A stretch of 64,000 nucleotides of DNA from Bacillota bacterium (GCA_023391695.1 JAEWAK010000073.1:62001-126000); one strand, 5' to 3'; positions 26,231 through 34,800 are shown, numbered from the stretch's first letter. The notes: generated from the letters alone by a model not told the origin. Made by a program: numbers and translations.

Positions 26231-27589
26231 ATGAAACTGGAAAATAAACGGGTTTTTGTATTTGGTACCGGTATCAGCGGTATTTCTGCAGCTAAATTAT
26301 TACAAAAGGCCGCTTCTGATATTATAATATACGATGGCAACGAAAAATTGGATATCAATGAAATCCGGGCAAAATTACCGTCGGATTTTAAAGGAAGCAT
26401 TCTCCTTGGAACAATACCTGACGGACTGCTTGAGGGCATCGATCTGGCAGTATTAAGCCCCGGCGTACCCACGGATCTGGAACTGGTGAACCGGATAAGG
26501 GATAAGAAGATACCTGTCTGGGGTGAAATCGAATTAGCCTATTATTTTTCCAAAGGGAAAATAGTGGGAATTACGGGTACGAACGGTAAAACGACCACAA
26601 CAACCCTGGTTGGTGAGATTATGAAAACCTATTATGAAAGTGTTTTTGTAGTGGGAAATATCGGGGTGCCCTATACGGAAATGGTGTTAAATACAACGGA
26701 AGAAACCGTTACCGTTGCAGAGATGAGCAGTTTTCAACTGGAAACCATTGTGGCGTTTAAACCGGATGTAAGTGCCATATTAAATATAACACCGGATCAT
26801 TTAAACAGGCATCATACCATGGAAAATTATATTACCGCCAAAAAGAATATTACATTGAATCAGGACGGCAACAATGTATGTGTGTTAAATTATGAAGACG
26901 AAACCCTGAAAAAAATCGGCAGAGAACTGAAAACCAAAGTATTCTACTTTAGTAGTCTCCACAGCCTGGAACAGGGTATTTATCTGGAAGAAGAAAATAT
27001 CATTTATAATGACGGGGTACAGAAAAGCCTGGTTTGCAATATTCATGAATTAAATATATTCGGACGTCATAGTTATGAAAATGTAATGGCTGCCGTTGCC
27101 TGCGGCATTTCACTTGGGGTGCCGGTGGACAAAATCAAACATGCAATTACGAACTTCGTTGCGGTGGAGCATAGAATAGAATTTGTTACTACCAAAAACG
27201 GAGTTAAATATTACAACGATTCCAAGGGAACGAATCCGGATGCTTCCATGAAAGCAATTGAGTCCATGCAGACTCCGACTTTGCTGATTGCCGGCGGGTA
27301 TGACAAAGGCTCGGAATATGATGAATGGCTGGAAGCTTTTGGAGATAAAATCCGTTATCTGGTATTACTTGGTCAGACGAAGGAAAAAATTGCGGAAACG
27401 GCAAGACGTCATGGTTATGAGAATATTATTATGGCAGACAGTCTGGAAGAAGCGGTAAATATATGTGCAGGGAAGGCGAACCAGGGGGACTCCGTTCTTC
27501 TTTCCCCGGCCTGTGCAAGCTGGGGGATGTTTAAGAATTATGAAGAGCGCGGGCACTTATTCAAGGAATATGTGAAAAACCTGGCATAG
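26231..27589 (+). CDS. murD: UDP-N-acetylmuramoylalanine--D-glutamate ligase
   Basis: MurD adds D-glutamate to UDP-MurNAc-L-Ala. The 452-residue protein has an N-terminal Rossmann domain (F-G-T-G-I-S-G), the central ATP loop G-I-T-G-T-N-G-K-T-T-T (about 113-123), the E-M-S-S-F-Q-L-E motif, N-D-S-K-G-T-N-P near 332 and S-P-A-C-A-S-W near the C-terminus. It starts 21 nt after mraY behind a GGGAGG site. The mraY-murD order matches Bacillus. Confidence 0.97.
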   Translation: MKLENKRVFVFGTGISGISAAKLLQKAASDIIIYDGNEKLDINEIRAKLPSDFKGSILLGTIPDGLLEGIDLAVLSPGVPTDLELVNRIRDKKIPVWGEIELAYYFSKGKIVGITGTNGKTTTTTLVGEIMKTYYESVFVVGNIGVPYTEMVLNTTEETVTVAEMSSFQLETIVAFKPDVSAILNITPDHLNRHHTMENYITAKKNITLNQDGNNVCVLNYEDETLKKIGRELKTKVFYFSSLHSLEQGIYLEEENIIYNDGVQKSLVCNIHELNIFGRHSYENVMAAVACGISLGVPVDKIKHAITNFVAVEHRIEFVTTKNGVKYYNDSKGTNPDASMKAIESMQTPTLLIAGGYDKGSEYDEWLEAFGDKIRYLVLLGQTKEKIAETARRHGYENIIMADSLEEAVNICAGKANQGDSVLLSPACASWGMFKNYEERGHLFKEYVKNLA

Positions 27590-27705
27590 GACACATTACA
27601 TTATTTTCGGAAGTATAATAATTCTTATTATGAAAATATATTACCGTATAACGTCATGAAACAGGTCAGTATTAATACGTACATTCGTACAGATAGGAGC
27701 AATGA

Positions 27706-28851
27706 ATGACTAGGGCAGAAAGGGAACAGGGAAAATTAAAAAAATTCCATAGCTATTATGATTACAGTCTTCTGTTCTTAACCTTGTTTTTGACGTGTTT
27801 TGGACTGGTCATGATTTACAGTACCAGTTCCTATAATGCAAGCAGGGAACTTGGAAATCCGGCTTATTATTTGGAAAAACAGAGTGTCTTTGCGGTACTT
27901 GGGTTTGTAGTCATGTTGATTGTATCAAAGATAGATTACCGTATTTATATCACTAAAATGCCAATCATAAAAATCAAGCCGATTACCATACTTTATATCT
28001 TGTGTATTTTGCTGCAATTCTATGTTTTATTTTTTGGAGTAAAAGTAAACGGTGCAAGACGGTGGATTGAATTAGGGCCGCTGGGAAGGTTTCAGCCTTC
28101 GGAATTATCCAAGATTGCAGTAATATTATTTACTGCCTACATAGTAAACCTGTCTCCGGTAAAGCTGGATAAATTTAAGGGATTTATAAGAGTAGTCGTA
28201 TTTGTTGCACCGTTAATTGTTTTGGTTCTGATTCCTAACTTCAGTACAGCACTGGTAATGGCAGCCATCATGATAGCGATTTGTTTTGTGGCCAGCCGGA
28301 AAAAATTATATTTTATCGTATCCGGTCTCATCGGAGCCGGAATCGGGGCAGCCTTTATATTTGGGGTAAGTTACAGAAGCACCCGTATTGATGTATGGAG
28401 AAATGTGGAAACCCATCCGAAAGGATATCAGATATTGCAGGGATTATATGCGATTGCCTCCGGCGGGATCTTTGGCAAAGGGCTTGGGGAAAGCATGCAG
28501 AAGCTGGGATTTATCCCGGAATCCCATAATGACATGATTTTTGCGGTTATCTGTGAAGAACTTGGCCTGTTTGGTGCCATTGCCGTAATCATGCTTTTTG
28601 TTTTACTGGTCTGGAGACTGTTTATCATAGCAATTAATGCGCCCGATTTATACGGCGGTTTAATTGCAACAGGTGTGTTAACACATATAGCAGTACAGGT
28701 ATTATTAAATATAGCAGTTGTTACCAATACAATTCCTTCGACCGGTATCCCGCTGCCTTTTATCAGTTCCGGGGGCAGTTCGCTGATGGTTTTGCTTTTT
28801 GAAATGGGAATTGCGTTAAGTGTTTCAAATCAGATTAAATATGAAAGATAG
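27706..28851 (+). CDS. ftsW: SEDS-family peptidoglycan glycosyltransferase FtsW/SpoVE
   Basis: This integral membrane glycan polymerase works with the class B PBPs at the septum. The 381-residue protein has about ten hydrophobic segments after a basic N-terminus. It shows the SEDS motifs: N-G-A-R-R-W-I-E-L-G-P-L-G-R-F-Q-P-S-E near 110, the P-x-x-S-T-A segment near 173, and the C-terminal N-x-I-P-S-T-G-I-P-L-P-F-I-S-S-G-G-S-S. ATG 27706 is used because the ATG at 27702 is closed by a stop two codons later. FtsW and SpoVE are not separable by sequence alone; there is only one copy here, in the division cluster. Confidence 0.9.
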   Translation: MTRAEREQGKLKKFHSYYDYSLLFLTLFLTCFGLVMIYSTSSYNASRELGNPAYYLEKQSVFAVLGFVVMLIVSKIDYRIYITKMPIIKIKPITILYILCILLQFYVLFFGVKVNGARRWIELGPLGRFQPSELSKIAVILFTAYIVNLSPVKLDKFKGFIRVVVFVAPLIVLVLIPNFSTALVMAAIMIAICFVASRKKLYFIVSGLIGAGIGAAFIFGVSYRSTRIDVWRNVETHPKGYQILQGLYAIASGGIFGKGLGESMQKLGFIPESHNDMIFAVICEELGLFGAIAVIMLFVLLVWRLFIIAINAPDLYGGLIATGVLTHIAVQVLLNIAVVTNTIPSTGIPLPFISSGGSSLMVLLFEMGIALSVSNQIKYER

Positions 28852-28937
28852 GTATTTACTATTACCATTTGGCTACAAGCACAAAACCGGGAATATATCA
28901 TATAGTAATTGTATATTCTGGTTTTATGAGGTGCACC

Positions 28938-30191
28938 ATGGCATTTATCGAGATCATTGGAGGAAAGCAGCTAAGTGGTGAAGTTAACATACAAGGTTCT
29001 AAAAATGCAGTATTACCGATTTTGGCAGCTACTGTACTAATAAATGGAGTTATAAAGCTGAATCATTGTCCCCAGATCCTGGATGTTTTTCATATGATAA
29101 AAATCCTGGAGACAATCGGTTGTACCGTCTTGTGGGAGAAATCTTCCCTCATTATAGATACAACGAAGCTTAATACATCAACCGTCCCGGAAGAATATGT
29201 AAAGATGATGCGGTCATCCATTATATTAATGGGCGCGCTGTTAGGGCGGACCCATTCGGTTACAATTACTTATCCGGGCGGATGTACAATTGGTGCAAGA
29301 CCCATAGATTTCCATTTAAGCGCTTTTCAGGATATGAATGTCTCATTGGAAGAAGAGGACGGGCTGATAAAATGTACAACCAAAGCTATAAAAGGCAGTG
29401 ATATATTCCTTAAGTTCCCAAGTGTGGGGGCTACGGAAAATATTATTCTGGCCGCCGTCTTAGCGGAAGGTAAAACAGGTATTTACAATGCTGCAAAAGA
29501 ACCGGAAATAACAGAATTATGCAAGTTTTTAAATGCTGCCGGAGCCAGAATAACCGGGGCAGGAACTGAAAAAATTGAAATCATGGGAGTCGATTATTTG
29601 CATCCGGTAGAATTCACAGCTTGCGCTGACCGGATTGTAGCAGGTACTTATCTGGCAGCCGTAGCAGGCGCCGGAGGGGAAGCGGTATTAACGGGAATCG
29701 GAGGAGGCAGCCTTCAGACTGTCATTAAGATTTTACGGGAAACGGGCTGCAGTATCCTGACCGGCGAAGATTATATTATCATAGCTTCATCGGGGATATT
29801 AAAACCAATACCATTTATCCGTACCATGCCATATCCCGGATTTCCTACCGACATGCAGTCTCAAATTATGTCAGTTCTGATGACCGCAACCGGAACCAGC
29901 AAAATAGTAGAAGAAATCTTTGAGGGAAGATATCAGAATGTAAAAGAACAGATCAAATTTGGAGCAGATATCCGCATCTTAGGCAGGGAGGCCATTATTA
30001 ATGGTGTACCTTACCTGACAGGATGTGATGTATTTGCCAGTGAATTAAGGGGTGGTGCAGCACTGGTTATTGCTGGACTTATGGCAAAAGGAAAAACAAC
30101 ACTGTATAACCCATACTTTATCCAAAGGGGGTATGAGGATATATGCAGGGATTTAAGACAATTGGGTGCAGACATCAAACTGGTCACCTGA
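28938..30191 (+). CDS. murA: UDP-N-acetylglucosamine 1-carboxyvinyltransferase
   Basis: MurA transfers enolpyruvate from PEP to UDP-GlcNAc, the first committed step of peptidoglycan synthesis and the fosfomycin target. It has 417 residues. The Lys-Asn pair in G-S-K-N-A lies near residue 22. The catalytic Cys116 sits in P-G-G-C-T-I-G-A-R-P, so the fosfomycin-reactive cysteine is present. The frame is open back to TTG 28869, but ATG 28938 begins the conserved protein and has GAGGTG upstream. It stands where Bacillus has murG and murB, a position worth noting for this cluster. Confidence 0.95.
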   Translation: MAFIEIIGGKQLSGEVNIQGSKNAVLPILAATVLINGVIKLNHCPQILDVFHMIKILETIGCTVLWEKSSLIIDTTKLNTSTVPEEYVKMMRSSIILMGALLGRTHSVTITYPGGCTIGARPIDFHLSAFQDMNVSLEEEDGLIKCTTKAIKGSDIFLKFPSVGATENIILAAVLAEGKTGIYNAAKEPEITELCKFLNAAGARITGAGTEKIEIMGVDYLHPVEFTACADRIVAGTYLAAVAGAGGEAVLTGIGGGSLQTVIKILRETGCSILTGEDYIIIASSGILKPIPFIRTMPYPGFPTDMQSQIMSVLMTATGTSKIVEEIFEGRYQNVKEQIKFGADIRILGREAIINGVPYLTGCDVFASELRGGAALVIAGLMAKGKTTLYNPYFIQRGYEDICRDLRQLGADIKLVT

Positions 30192-30241
30192 GATTACAAA
30201 AGCAGCAACAGAACGCACAGGATAATTCCATGGGAGCAGTA

Positions 30242-30275
30242 TGAATTATTGAAAAGCATAATCCACATCCTGATT
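30242..30275 (+). repeat. Leader repeat, copy 2 (before ftsQ)
   Basis: This 34-nt copy of the 626-658 element lies between murA and ftsQ. It keeps the core CACATCCTGATT and the opening TGAATTATTGAAAA and differs at a few internal positions. Confidence 0.6.
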
Positions 30276-30311
30276 AAACCATTCAAAAAACGAATGTCTT
30301 ATGTTAGGCAG

Positions 30312-30346
30312 TATCCGAAACTCAGGTTTCGGATATGCAATGGGAG
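30312..30346 (+). promoter_or_regulatory. Hairpin before the ftsQ ribosome binding site
   Basis: A 10-bp perfect stem, TATCCGAAAC (30312-30321) with GTTTCGGATA (30326-30335), has a TCAG tetraloop. It ends 5 nt before ATGGGAG, the ribosome binding site for ATG 30352. It has no T-tract. The arrangement parallels the murE leader, with an unrelated stem sequence. Confidence 0.55.
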
Positions 30347-30351
30347 CTGAT

Positions 30352-31104
30352 ATGAAAGAAAAGAAAGTAAAATATCATAATAATGGTTTTTTATTAGGCT
30401 TGATGAAATTACTCATTCTCTGCCTTCTTATTATTATTCCTGCGTTTATACTGTTTGTAACCTGCAGGCTGGATACGGTAGTTGTAGAAGGCGGCAGTCA
30501 TTATACAAATGAAGAATTACAAAACAAAGTTATAACGGAAAAGACAGATCGGAATACAATCCTACTTTATCTTCGTTATAAATACGGCAAGGTAGATAGT
30601 ATTCCATTTGTCGAAGATATCGATATCGAGCTGGTCAATAAAAATACGGTCGAAATTCATGTATATGAGAAAGTAATAACGGGCTGTATCGAGTTTATGG
30701 GCGGATATATGTATTTTGACAGGGATGGCATTGTAGTGGAAAGTTCTAATGAAAAATTAGATGAAGTACCGTTTATAACCGGACTGAGTTTCAGCCGGAT
30801 CATACTGTATGAAAAACTAGAACTTGAGGGTCAAAAAAAATCCCTGTTTAATGTTATCCTGAATATTACCCAGCTGATTAAGAAATATAAACTAAATATT
30901 GACACCATCCAGTTTAATTCCGACCTGGAGGTTACACTTTACGGCGGGGATAACAAAATTCTTTTGGGGAAAAGGAATACCTACGATGTGCAGATTGCAG
31001 AATTACAAAATCTGCTGCCAAAGGCCGAAGGGAAAAAATTATTACTGGATATGAAGGATTTTGAAGAAAGGCAAGAGGAAATAATTGCTAAGCCCTGGGA
31101 ATAA
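30352..31104 (+). CDS. ftsQ: Cell division protein FtsQ/DivIB
   Basis: FtsQ/DivIB is a single-pass septal protein that bridges FtsL and DivIC in the divisome. The 250-residue form has a short basic cytoplasmic part, one transmembrane helix (about 16-40), a POTRA-type beta domain beginning L-D-T-V-V-V-E-G (about 45-115), and a following FtsQ domain. ATG 30352 is preferred over ATG 30301 because the latter's first 17 codons run through a perfect hairpin, and GGGAG lies directly before 30352. No ftsA lies between this gene and ftsZ. Confidence 0.88.
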   Translation: MKEKKVKYHNNGFLLGLMKLLILCLLIIIPAFILFVTCRLDTVVVEGGSHYTNEELQNKVITEKTDRNTILLYLRYKYGKVDSIPFVEDIDIELVNKNTVEIHVYEKVITGCIEFMGGYMYFDRDGIVVESSNEKLDEVPFITGLSFSRIILYEKLELEGQKKSLFNVILNITQLIKKYKLNIDTIQFNSDLEVTLYGGDNKILLGKRNTYDVQIAELQNLLPKAEGKKLLLDMKDFEERQEEIIAKPWE

Positions 31105-31122
31105 AAAAATATAAATTTAGGG

Positions 31123-31151
31123 TTGATTATTTCAGTAATAAAAGATATTAT
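31123..31151 (+). promoter_or_regulatory. Probable sigma-A promoter for ftsZ
   Basis: TTGATT (31123-31128), 17 nt, then TATTAT (31146-31151) lie 19 nt after the ftsQ stop and about 168 nt before the ftsZ start. The 214-nt gap and this promoter suggest ftsZ has its own transcription in addition to read-through. Confidence 0.55.
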
Positions 31152-31318
31152 ATACTATAGAAATAAAAGAATATACTAGTCATATTATACACGAAGGCAG
31201 GACAAGCACTCCGGGTATAGATAAAAGTACATAAGGATAATAATTTGAATATGTTATTTGTTAATATTGGTTATTAAATATAGTGTAGAACGATAAGTAT
31301 AGTGAAGGAGGAAGAACC

Positions 31319-32551
31319 TTGCTTGAGATAAGAACAAATGAAGCTGATTCAACTGCAAGAATACTTGTTATTGGAGTAGGGGGTGCAGGGAATAACGCTG
31401 TTAATAGAATGATTGAAGAGAATATTGTCGGTGTTGAATTCATATGTGTGAATACGGACAAGCAGCATTTAAAGACATGTAAAGCACCGCAGTGTGTTCA
31501 GATCGGCGAAAAGTTAACGAAGGGTTTAGGAGCAGGCGCGCAGCCTGAAATCGGAGCCCAGGCTGCGGAAGAGAGCAGGGAAGAGTTAACTGAGATTATC
31601 AAAGGCTCTGATATGGTATTTGTTACTTGCGGTATGGGCGGCGGAACAGGTACGGGAGCAGCGCCTGTCGTTGCACAGATAGCGAAAGAAATGGGGATCT
31701 TAACGGTCGGCATTGTAACAAAGCCTTTTAAGTTTGAAGCAAAAGCACGTATGAATAATGCCCTTGGCGGTATTGAAAAGCTGAAAGAGCATGTAGATAC
31801 TTTAATTGTGATACCGAATGATAAATTACTTGAGATTGTAGACCGCAGGACCACGATGCCGGATGCACTGCGCAAAGCCGATGAAGTATTGCAGCAGGGC
31901 GTACAGGGAATTACGGATTTAATCAATGTTCCCGGCTTAATCAATCTGGATTTCGCCGATGTACAGACTGTCATGAAAGATAAAGGTGTTGCACATATTG
32001 GAATTGGTGTGGGCAAGGGCGATGATAAATGTGTCAATGCAGTTAATCAGGCTATTACAAGTCCGCTCCTGGAAACTACCATTCAGGGTGCTTCCCATGT
32101 AATCATTAATATTTCAGGTGATATCAGCCTGATTGAAGCCAATGAAGCAGCAACGATGGTTCAGGAATTAGCCGGTGATGCGGCTAATATCATATTTGGT
32201 GCCATGTATGATGGGAACACACCGGATGAAGCTACAATTACGGTTATTGCTACCGGATTGGACGGAAGAACAGCGGATTCCAGGGAACAGATGAAAGGAC
32301 CGAGTTTTTTAAAGCAGCCGGGGATAAGACCGGAATATAAGTATGGCAGCGGCGTGAATACTACTTCTTCTTATACCAAAGCACAGTCCCAGGTTGCTGC
32401 AGCTTCCAGCAGCAACAGTACTAACAGGACTCCTTCACAAAATTTAAGCAATCCGATTCCCGGAAACAGTACCATGAATAATAATGGGAATACGGAATCA
32501 GGAGGAATAAAAATACCTGAATTTTTACAAAAAAACCGAAACCATAAATAG
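31319..32551 (+). CDS. ftsZ: Cell division protein FtsZ
   Basis: FtsZ is the tubulin-like GTPase that forms the Z ring. The 410-residue protein has V-G-G-A-G-N-N-A-V-N-R near 22, the GTP signature G-G-G-T-G-T-G-A-A-P (about 108-117) and N-L-D-F-A-D in the T7 loop region near 207. A Ser/Asn/Thr-rich variable linker follows, and the C-terminal peptide G-I-K-I-P-E-F-L should bind partners such as FtsA or SepF. The start is TTG 31319, eight bases after AAGGAGG; there is no in-frame ATG before the conserved domain, so an unusual start codon is forced. Confidence 0.97.
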   Translation: MLEIRTNEADSTARILVIGVGGAGNNAVNRMIEENIVGVEFICVNTDKQHLKTCKAPQCVQIGEKLTKGLGAGAQPEIGAQAAEESREELTEIIKGSDMVFVTCGMGGGTGTGAAPVVAQIAKEMGILTVGIVTKPFKFEAKARMNNALGGIEKLKEHVDTLIVIPNDKLLEIVDRRTTMPDALRKADEVLQQGVQGITDLINVPGLINLDFADVQTVMKDKGVAHIGIGVGKGDDKCVNAVNQAITSPLLETTIQGASHVIINISGDISLIEANEAATMVQELAGDAANIIFGAMYDGNTPDEATITVIATGLDGRTADSREQMKGPSFLKQPGIRPEYKYGSGVNTTSSYTKAQSQVAAASSSNSTNRTPSQNLSNPIPGNSTMNNNGNTESGGIKIPEFLQKNRNHK

Positions 32552-32578
32552 TAATTAAATAGTTGTTATTACATGAGT

Positions 32579-32623
32579 CTGTCCTGGCTTTAGCTATAGC
32601 TAAAGCTGGGACAGGCTTTTTTT
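32579..32623 (+). terminator. Rho-independent terminator after ftsZ
   Basis: The long stem pairs CTGTCC (32579-32584) with GGACAG (32609-32614) and GCTTTAGC (32587-32594) with GCTAAAGC (32599-32606). There is a 2-nt internal mismatch, a TATA loop and the tail GCTTTTTTT. It closes the dcw operon. Confidence 0.9.
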
Positions 32624-32654
32624 CGTGCATAAATATTACATCCTGTTGCACAAA

Positions 32655-32790
32655 AAAAACCGGCCTGCAGGAGGCGCATGCCGCGCAGAGGAAAGATTGC
32701 CACTTAGCATTGACGCGCTGTCACTTCAGTGACAGCGCGTCAGCGCCAGATGGCAAGCCAGACTCTTTTTTTTATGAAAATCCGGTCCTG
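32655..32790. repeat. GC-rich nested inverted-repeat element between ftsZ and spoIIGA
   Basis: The 425-nt gap 32552-32976 has no supported gene; an open frame at 32563-32817 only crosses palindromes. The centre is a perfect 15-bp inverted repeat, TGACGCGCTGTCACT (32711-32725) with its complement (32728-32742). It sits inside an outer TTGCCA/TGGCAA pair (32697-32702, 32751-32756) and is followed by CTTTTTTTT. Imperfect direct repeats of about 15 nt (AAAACCGGCCTGC near 32657; AAAATCCGGTCCTGC near 32777) flank it. GC content is visibly higher than in the surroundings. It may be a mobile palindromic element, a second terminator, or both. Confidence 0.5.
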
Positions 32791-32905
32791 CGAATAAACA
32801 ATTGGAGTAAAATGTAAAAAAAATACAAATTAGAGTATCTTACTGCTATTTTTACCGGTATTTGTAAGTATGAGTAAATGAAAAAGACATATTAATTACC
32901 AGAAA

Positions 32906-32938
32906 ATGACAAATTATATAAATGAAAGAAGCTATAAT
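32906..32938 (+). promoter_or_regulatory. Candidate spoIIG promoter with wide spacing (Spo0A-activated type)
   Basis: TATAAT (32933-32938) is preceded by ATGACA (32906-32911) with a 21-nt spacer instead of 17. Bacillus spoIIG has a sigma-A promoter with a similarly long spacer that needs Spo0A bound next to the -35. TGACAAA (32907-32913), overlapping the -35, matches the Spo0A box TGTCGAA at five of seven positions. The assignment combines motif and gene context. Confidence 0.5.
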
Positions 32939-32976
32939 AGGAAAAGAAAATACAAGTTATGGAAGCGGGGGTGAAC

Positions 32977-33918
32977 TTGTACCTTGAGGTTTATGTAGAC
33001 GTTATTTTTATTATTAATTTTATTATGGATATCCTGTTGCTTTTGATAGTAAGGAAAATATTAAAGTATAAAAAATCTGTAATCCGTCTGACCGGAGGGG
33101 CTGTAGTGGGTGCATTAGGAGCCTGTATTTTAGCTGTTGTCCCAAAACTGAACGGATTCCTGCAATTTCTTACTGCTTATATCATAATCTGTTTTGCCAT
33201 GATTACGGTTTCTTTCGGATTTAAAAATCTGGCATCAACCGTTAAAGCAGTTATTATACTTTATATTACTACATTTTTTTTAGGTGGAGTACTGAATTCT
33301 TTATATTATCATTCCAGGCTGGGATATTATTTTGAAGAATTAATTCAGGGAAGATTATTTCAGAATCAAAGTATGGCTTATTTGGCTCTTGCGGCTCTTG
33401 TCGGAGCAGTTGCAGTGCGGGTATTTATAATGACCTTGAAAAATCTGCGGACCGGAGGCCTGGTAACCTATGAGACGGAGCTGTCATATGGAGATGAAAG
33501 TATTCGGATAATCGGATTGTTAGATACAGGCAATGATTTATTTGATCCGATTTATGGAAAGCCGGTAATAATTGCGGAATATTCTGCATTAGAGCCGTTA
33601 TTTACGGTACATCAAAGGAATCTGCTTCAGGTTATGTTAGATACTTTGGATGGAAAGCATACCTCTTTCGACAAAAAGGACAGTTCATTGGAAAACGGTA
33701 TCTTACGGGATGAAGAAGATCGTTTTAATATTATGATGATACCATATCATTCAATCGGTAAAAAAAACGGTATGTTACCTGCAATAGTTATGAATCGGGT
33801 AGTAATTTTTAACGGTGATGAAAAGATTTACAGCGAGAAAGTTTATACAGCCGTCAGCAGGGAAAGTTTATCAAAACAAAAGGAATATCAGGTGATTTTA
33901 CATAGGGGAATTATGTAA
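32977..33918 (+). CDS. spoIIGA: Sporulation sigma-E factor processing peptidase SpoIIGA
   Basis: SpoIIGA is the septal membrane aspartic protease that cleaves pro-sigma-E after a signal from the forespore. The N-terminal half has five hydrophobic helices. The C-terminal half has the aspartic-protease-like L-L-D-T-G-N-D-L-F-D-P motif, with Asp183 as the likely catalytic residue. The start is uncertain: ATG 32959, GTG 32971 and TTG 32977 are in frame. TTG 32977 has GCGGGGG 5 nt upstream and gives the family-like M-Y-L-E-V-Y-V-D-V start (313 residues). It lies directly before its substrate gene sigE. Confidence 0.9.
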   Translation: MYLEVYVDVIFIINFIMDILLLLIVRKILKYKKSVIRLTGGAVVGALGACILAVVPKLNGFLQFLTAYIIICFAMITVSFGFKNLASTVKAVIILYITTFFLGGVLNSLYYHSRLGYYFEELIQGRLFQNQSMAYLALAALVGAVAVRVFIMTLKNLRTGGLVTYETELSYGDESIRIIGLLDTGNDLFDPIYGKPVIIAEYSALEPLFTVHQRNLLQVMLDTLDGKHTSFDKKDSSLENGILRDEEDRFNIMMIPYHSIGKKNGMLPAIVMNRVVIFNGDEKIYSEKVYTAVSRESLSKQKEYQVILHRGIM

Positions 33919-33932
33919 GAAACAGTTATAGT

Positions 33933-33981
33933 GACGATTCGTTGCAATTTGGCCGAAAAGCCAAACTGTAACGACGATTCG
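33933..33981 (+). promoter_or_regulatory. Hairpin flanked by 9-bp direct repeats, upstream of sigE
   Basis: A 14-bp stem with one mismatch, CGTTGCAATTTGGC (33940-33953) with GCCAAACTGTAACG (33960-33973) around CGAAAA, is bracketed by two copies of GACGATTCG (33933-33941 and 33973-33981). A GC-rich stretch and a T-run (34013-34020) follow. It is in the 141-nt gap between spoIIGA and sigE and could reduce sigE expression relative to spoIIGA. Confidence 0.5.
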
Positions 33982-34059
33982 GCCGCGGGAGCCTGGGAAG
34001 GCAATTTCACTAATTTTTTTAGGCAATGGGTGAAAGTGTAAAGGGAGGAAAAGTAAAAA

Positions 34060-34800
34060 ATGCTATTGAAAATTACAATACCAAATAAAATTCAATTTAG
34101 GGTTATTCCTGACTTTAGAAGTATTTTTTTTAACGGTCACGGAGATATACATTATATTGGTGGAGCAGAAGTTCTTCCCGCGCCATTGGATGCAGTAAGG
34201 GAAGCCGAGGAAATTGCCAAACTGGGAACGGAATATGATACCGAGGCGAAATCCATTCTCGTTGAGCATAATTTAAGACTGGTTGTTTACATAGCAAAGA
34301 AATTTGATAATACCGGAGTCGGAGTGGAAGACTTAATTTCAATCGGTACCATCGGTTTAATAAAAGCGATTAATACATATAATCCGGATAAAAATATAAA
34401 GCTTGCAACCTACGCGTCAAGATGTATTGAAAATGAAATCTTAATGTATTTAAGGAGAAATAACAAGACGAAACTGGAAGTATCCATTGATGAACCCTTA
34501 AATGTAGACTGGGACGGGAATGAATTGCTATTATCCGATATCCTAGGCACGGAAGAGGATGTCATTTATAAAAATATTGAAGAAGAGGTAGACCGGAAAC
34601 TTTTAGGGAAAGCCTTGTCAAAACTCAGTGAAAGAGAGCGGATTATCGTGCAGCTGCGTTTCGGCTTAAATACGGAAGACGGTAATGAACGTACCCAGAA
34701 GGAAGTTGCCGACCTTTTAGGAATCTCCCAATCCTATATATCCAGGTTGGAAAAGAAGATAATAAAGCGTTTAAAGAAGGAAATGTTAAGACTGGAATAA
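34060..34800 (+). CDS. sigE: RNA polymerase sporulation sigma factor SigE
   Basis: SigE is the mother-cell-specific sigma factor, made as an inactive precursor. The 246-residue protein has an N-terminal pro-region of about 28 residues, then a hydrophobic/neutral stretch and sigma region 2 (N-L-R-L-V-V-Y-I-A-K-K-F, D-L-I-S-I-G-T-I-G-L-I-K-A). Region 4 carries a helix-turn-helix, V-A-D-L-L-G-I-S-Q-S-Y-I-S-R. AGGGAGG precedes ATG 34060. The pro-region would be the SpoIIGA cleavage target. The spoIIGA-sigE-sigG order is the classic sporulation arrangement downstream of ftsZ. Confidence 0.96.
   Translation: MLLKITIPNKIQFRVIPDFRSIFFNGHGDIHYIGGAEVLPAPLDAVREAEEIAKLGTEYDTEAKSILVEHNLRLVVYIAKKFDNTGVGVEDLISIGTIGLIKAINTYNPDKNIKLATYASRCIENEILMYLRRNNKTKLEVSIDEPLNVDWDGNELLLSDILGTEEDVIYKNIEEEVDRKLLGKALSKLSERERIIVQLRFGLNTEDGNERTQKEVADLLGISQSYISRLEKKIIKRLKKEMLRLE

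Noticed and set aside
31498..32037. 179-codon minus-strand open frame opposite ftsZ
   Set aside because: It is antisense to the most conserved part of ftsZ; length is explained by codon bias.
32563..32817. 84-codon open frame on + after ftsZ
   Set aside because: It runs across the ftsZ terminator and the 15-bp palindrome, has no usable ribosome binding site and no recognisable protein features.
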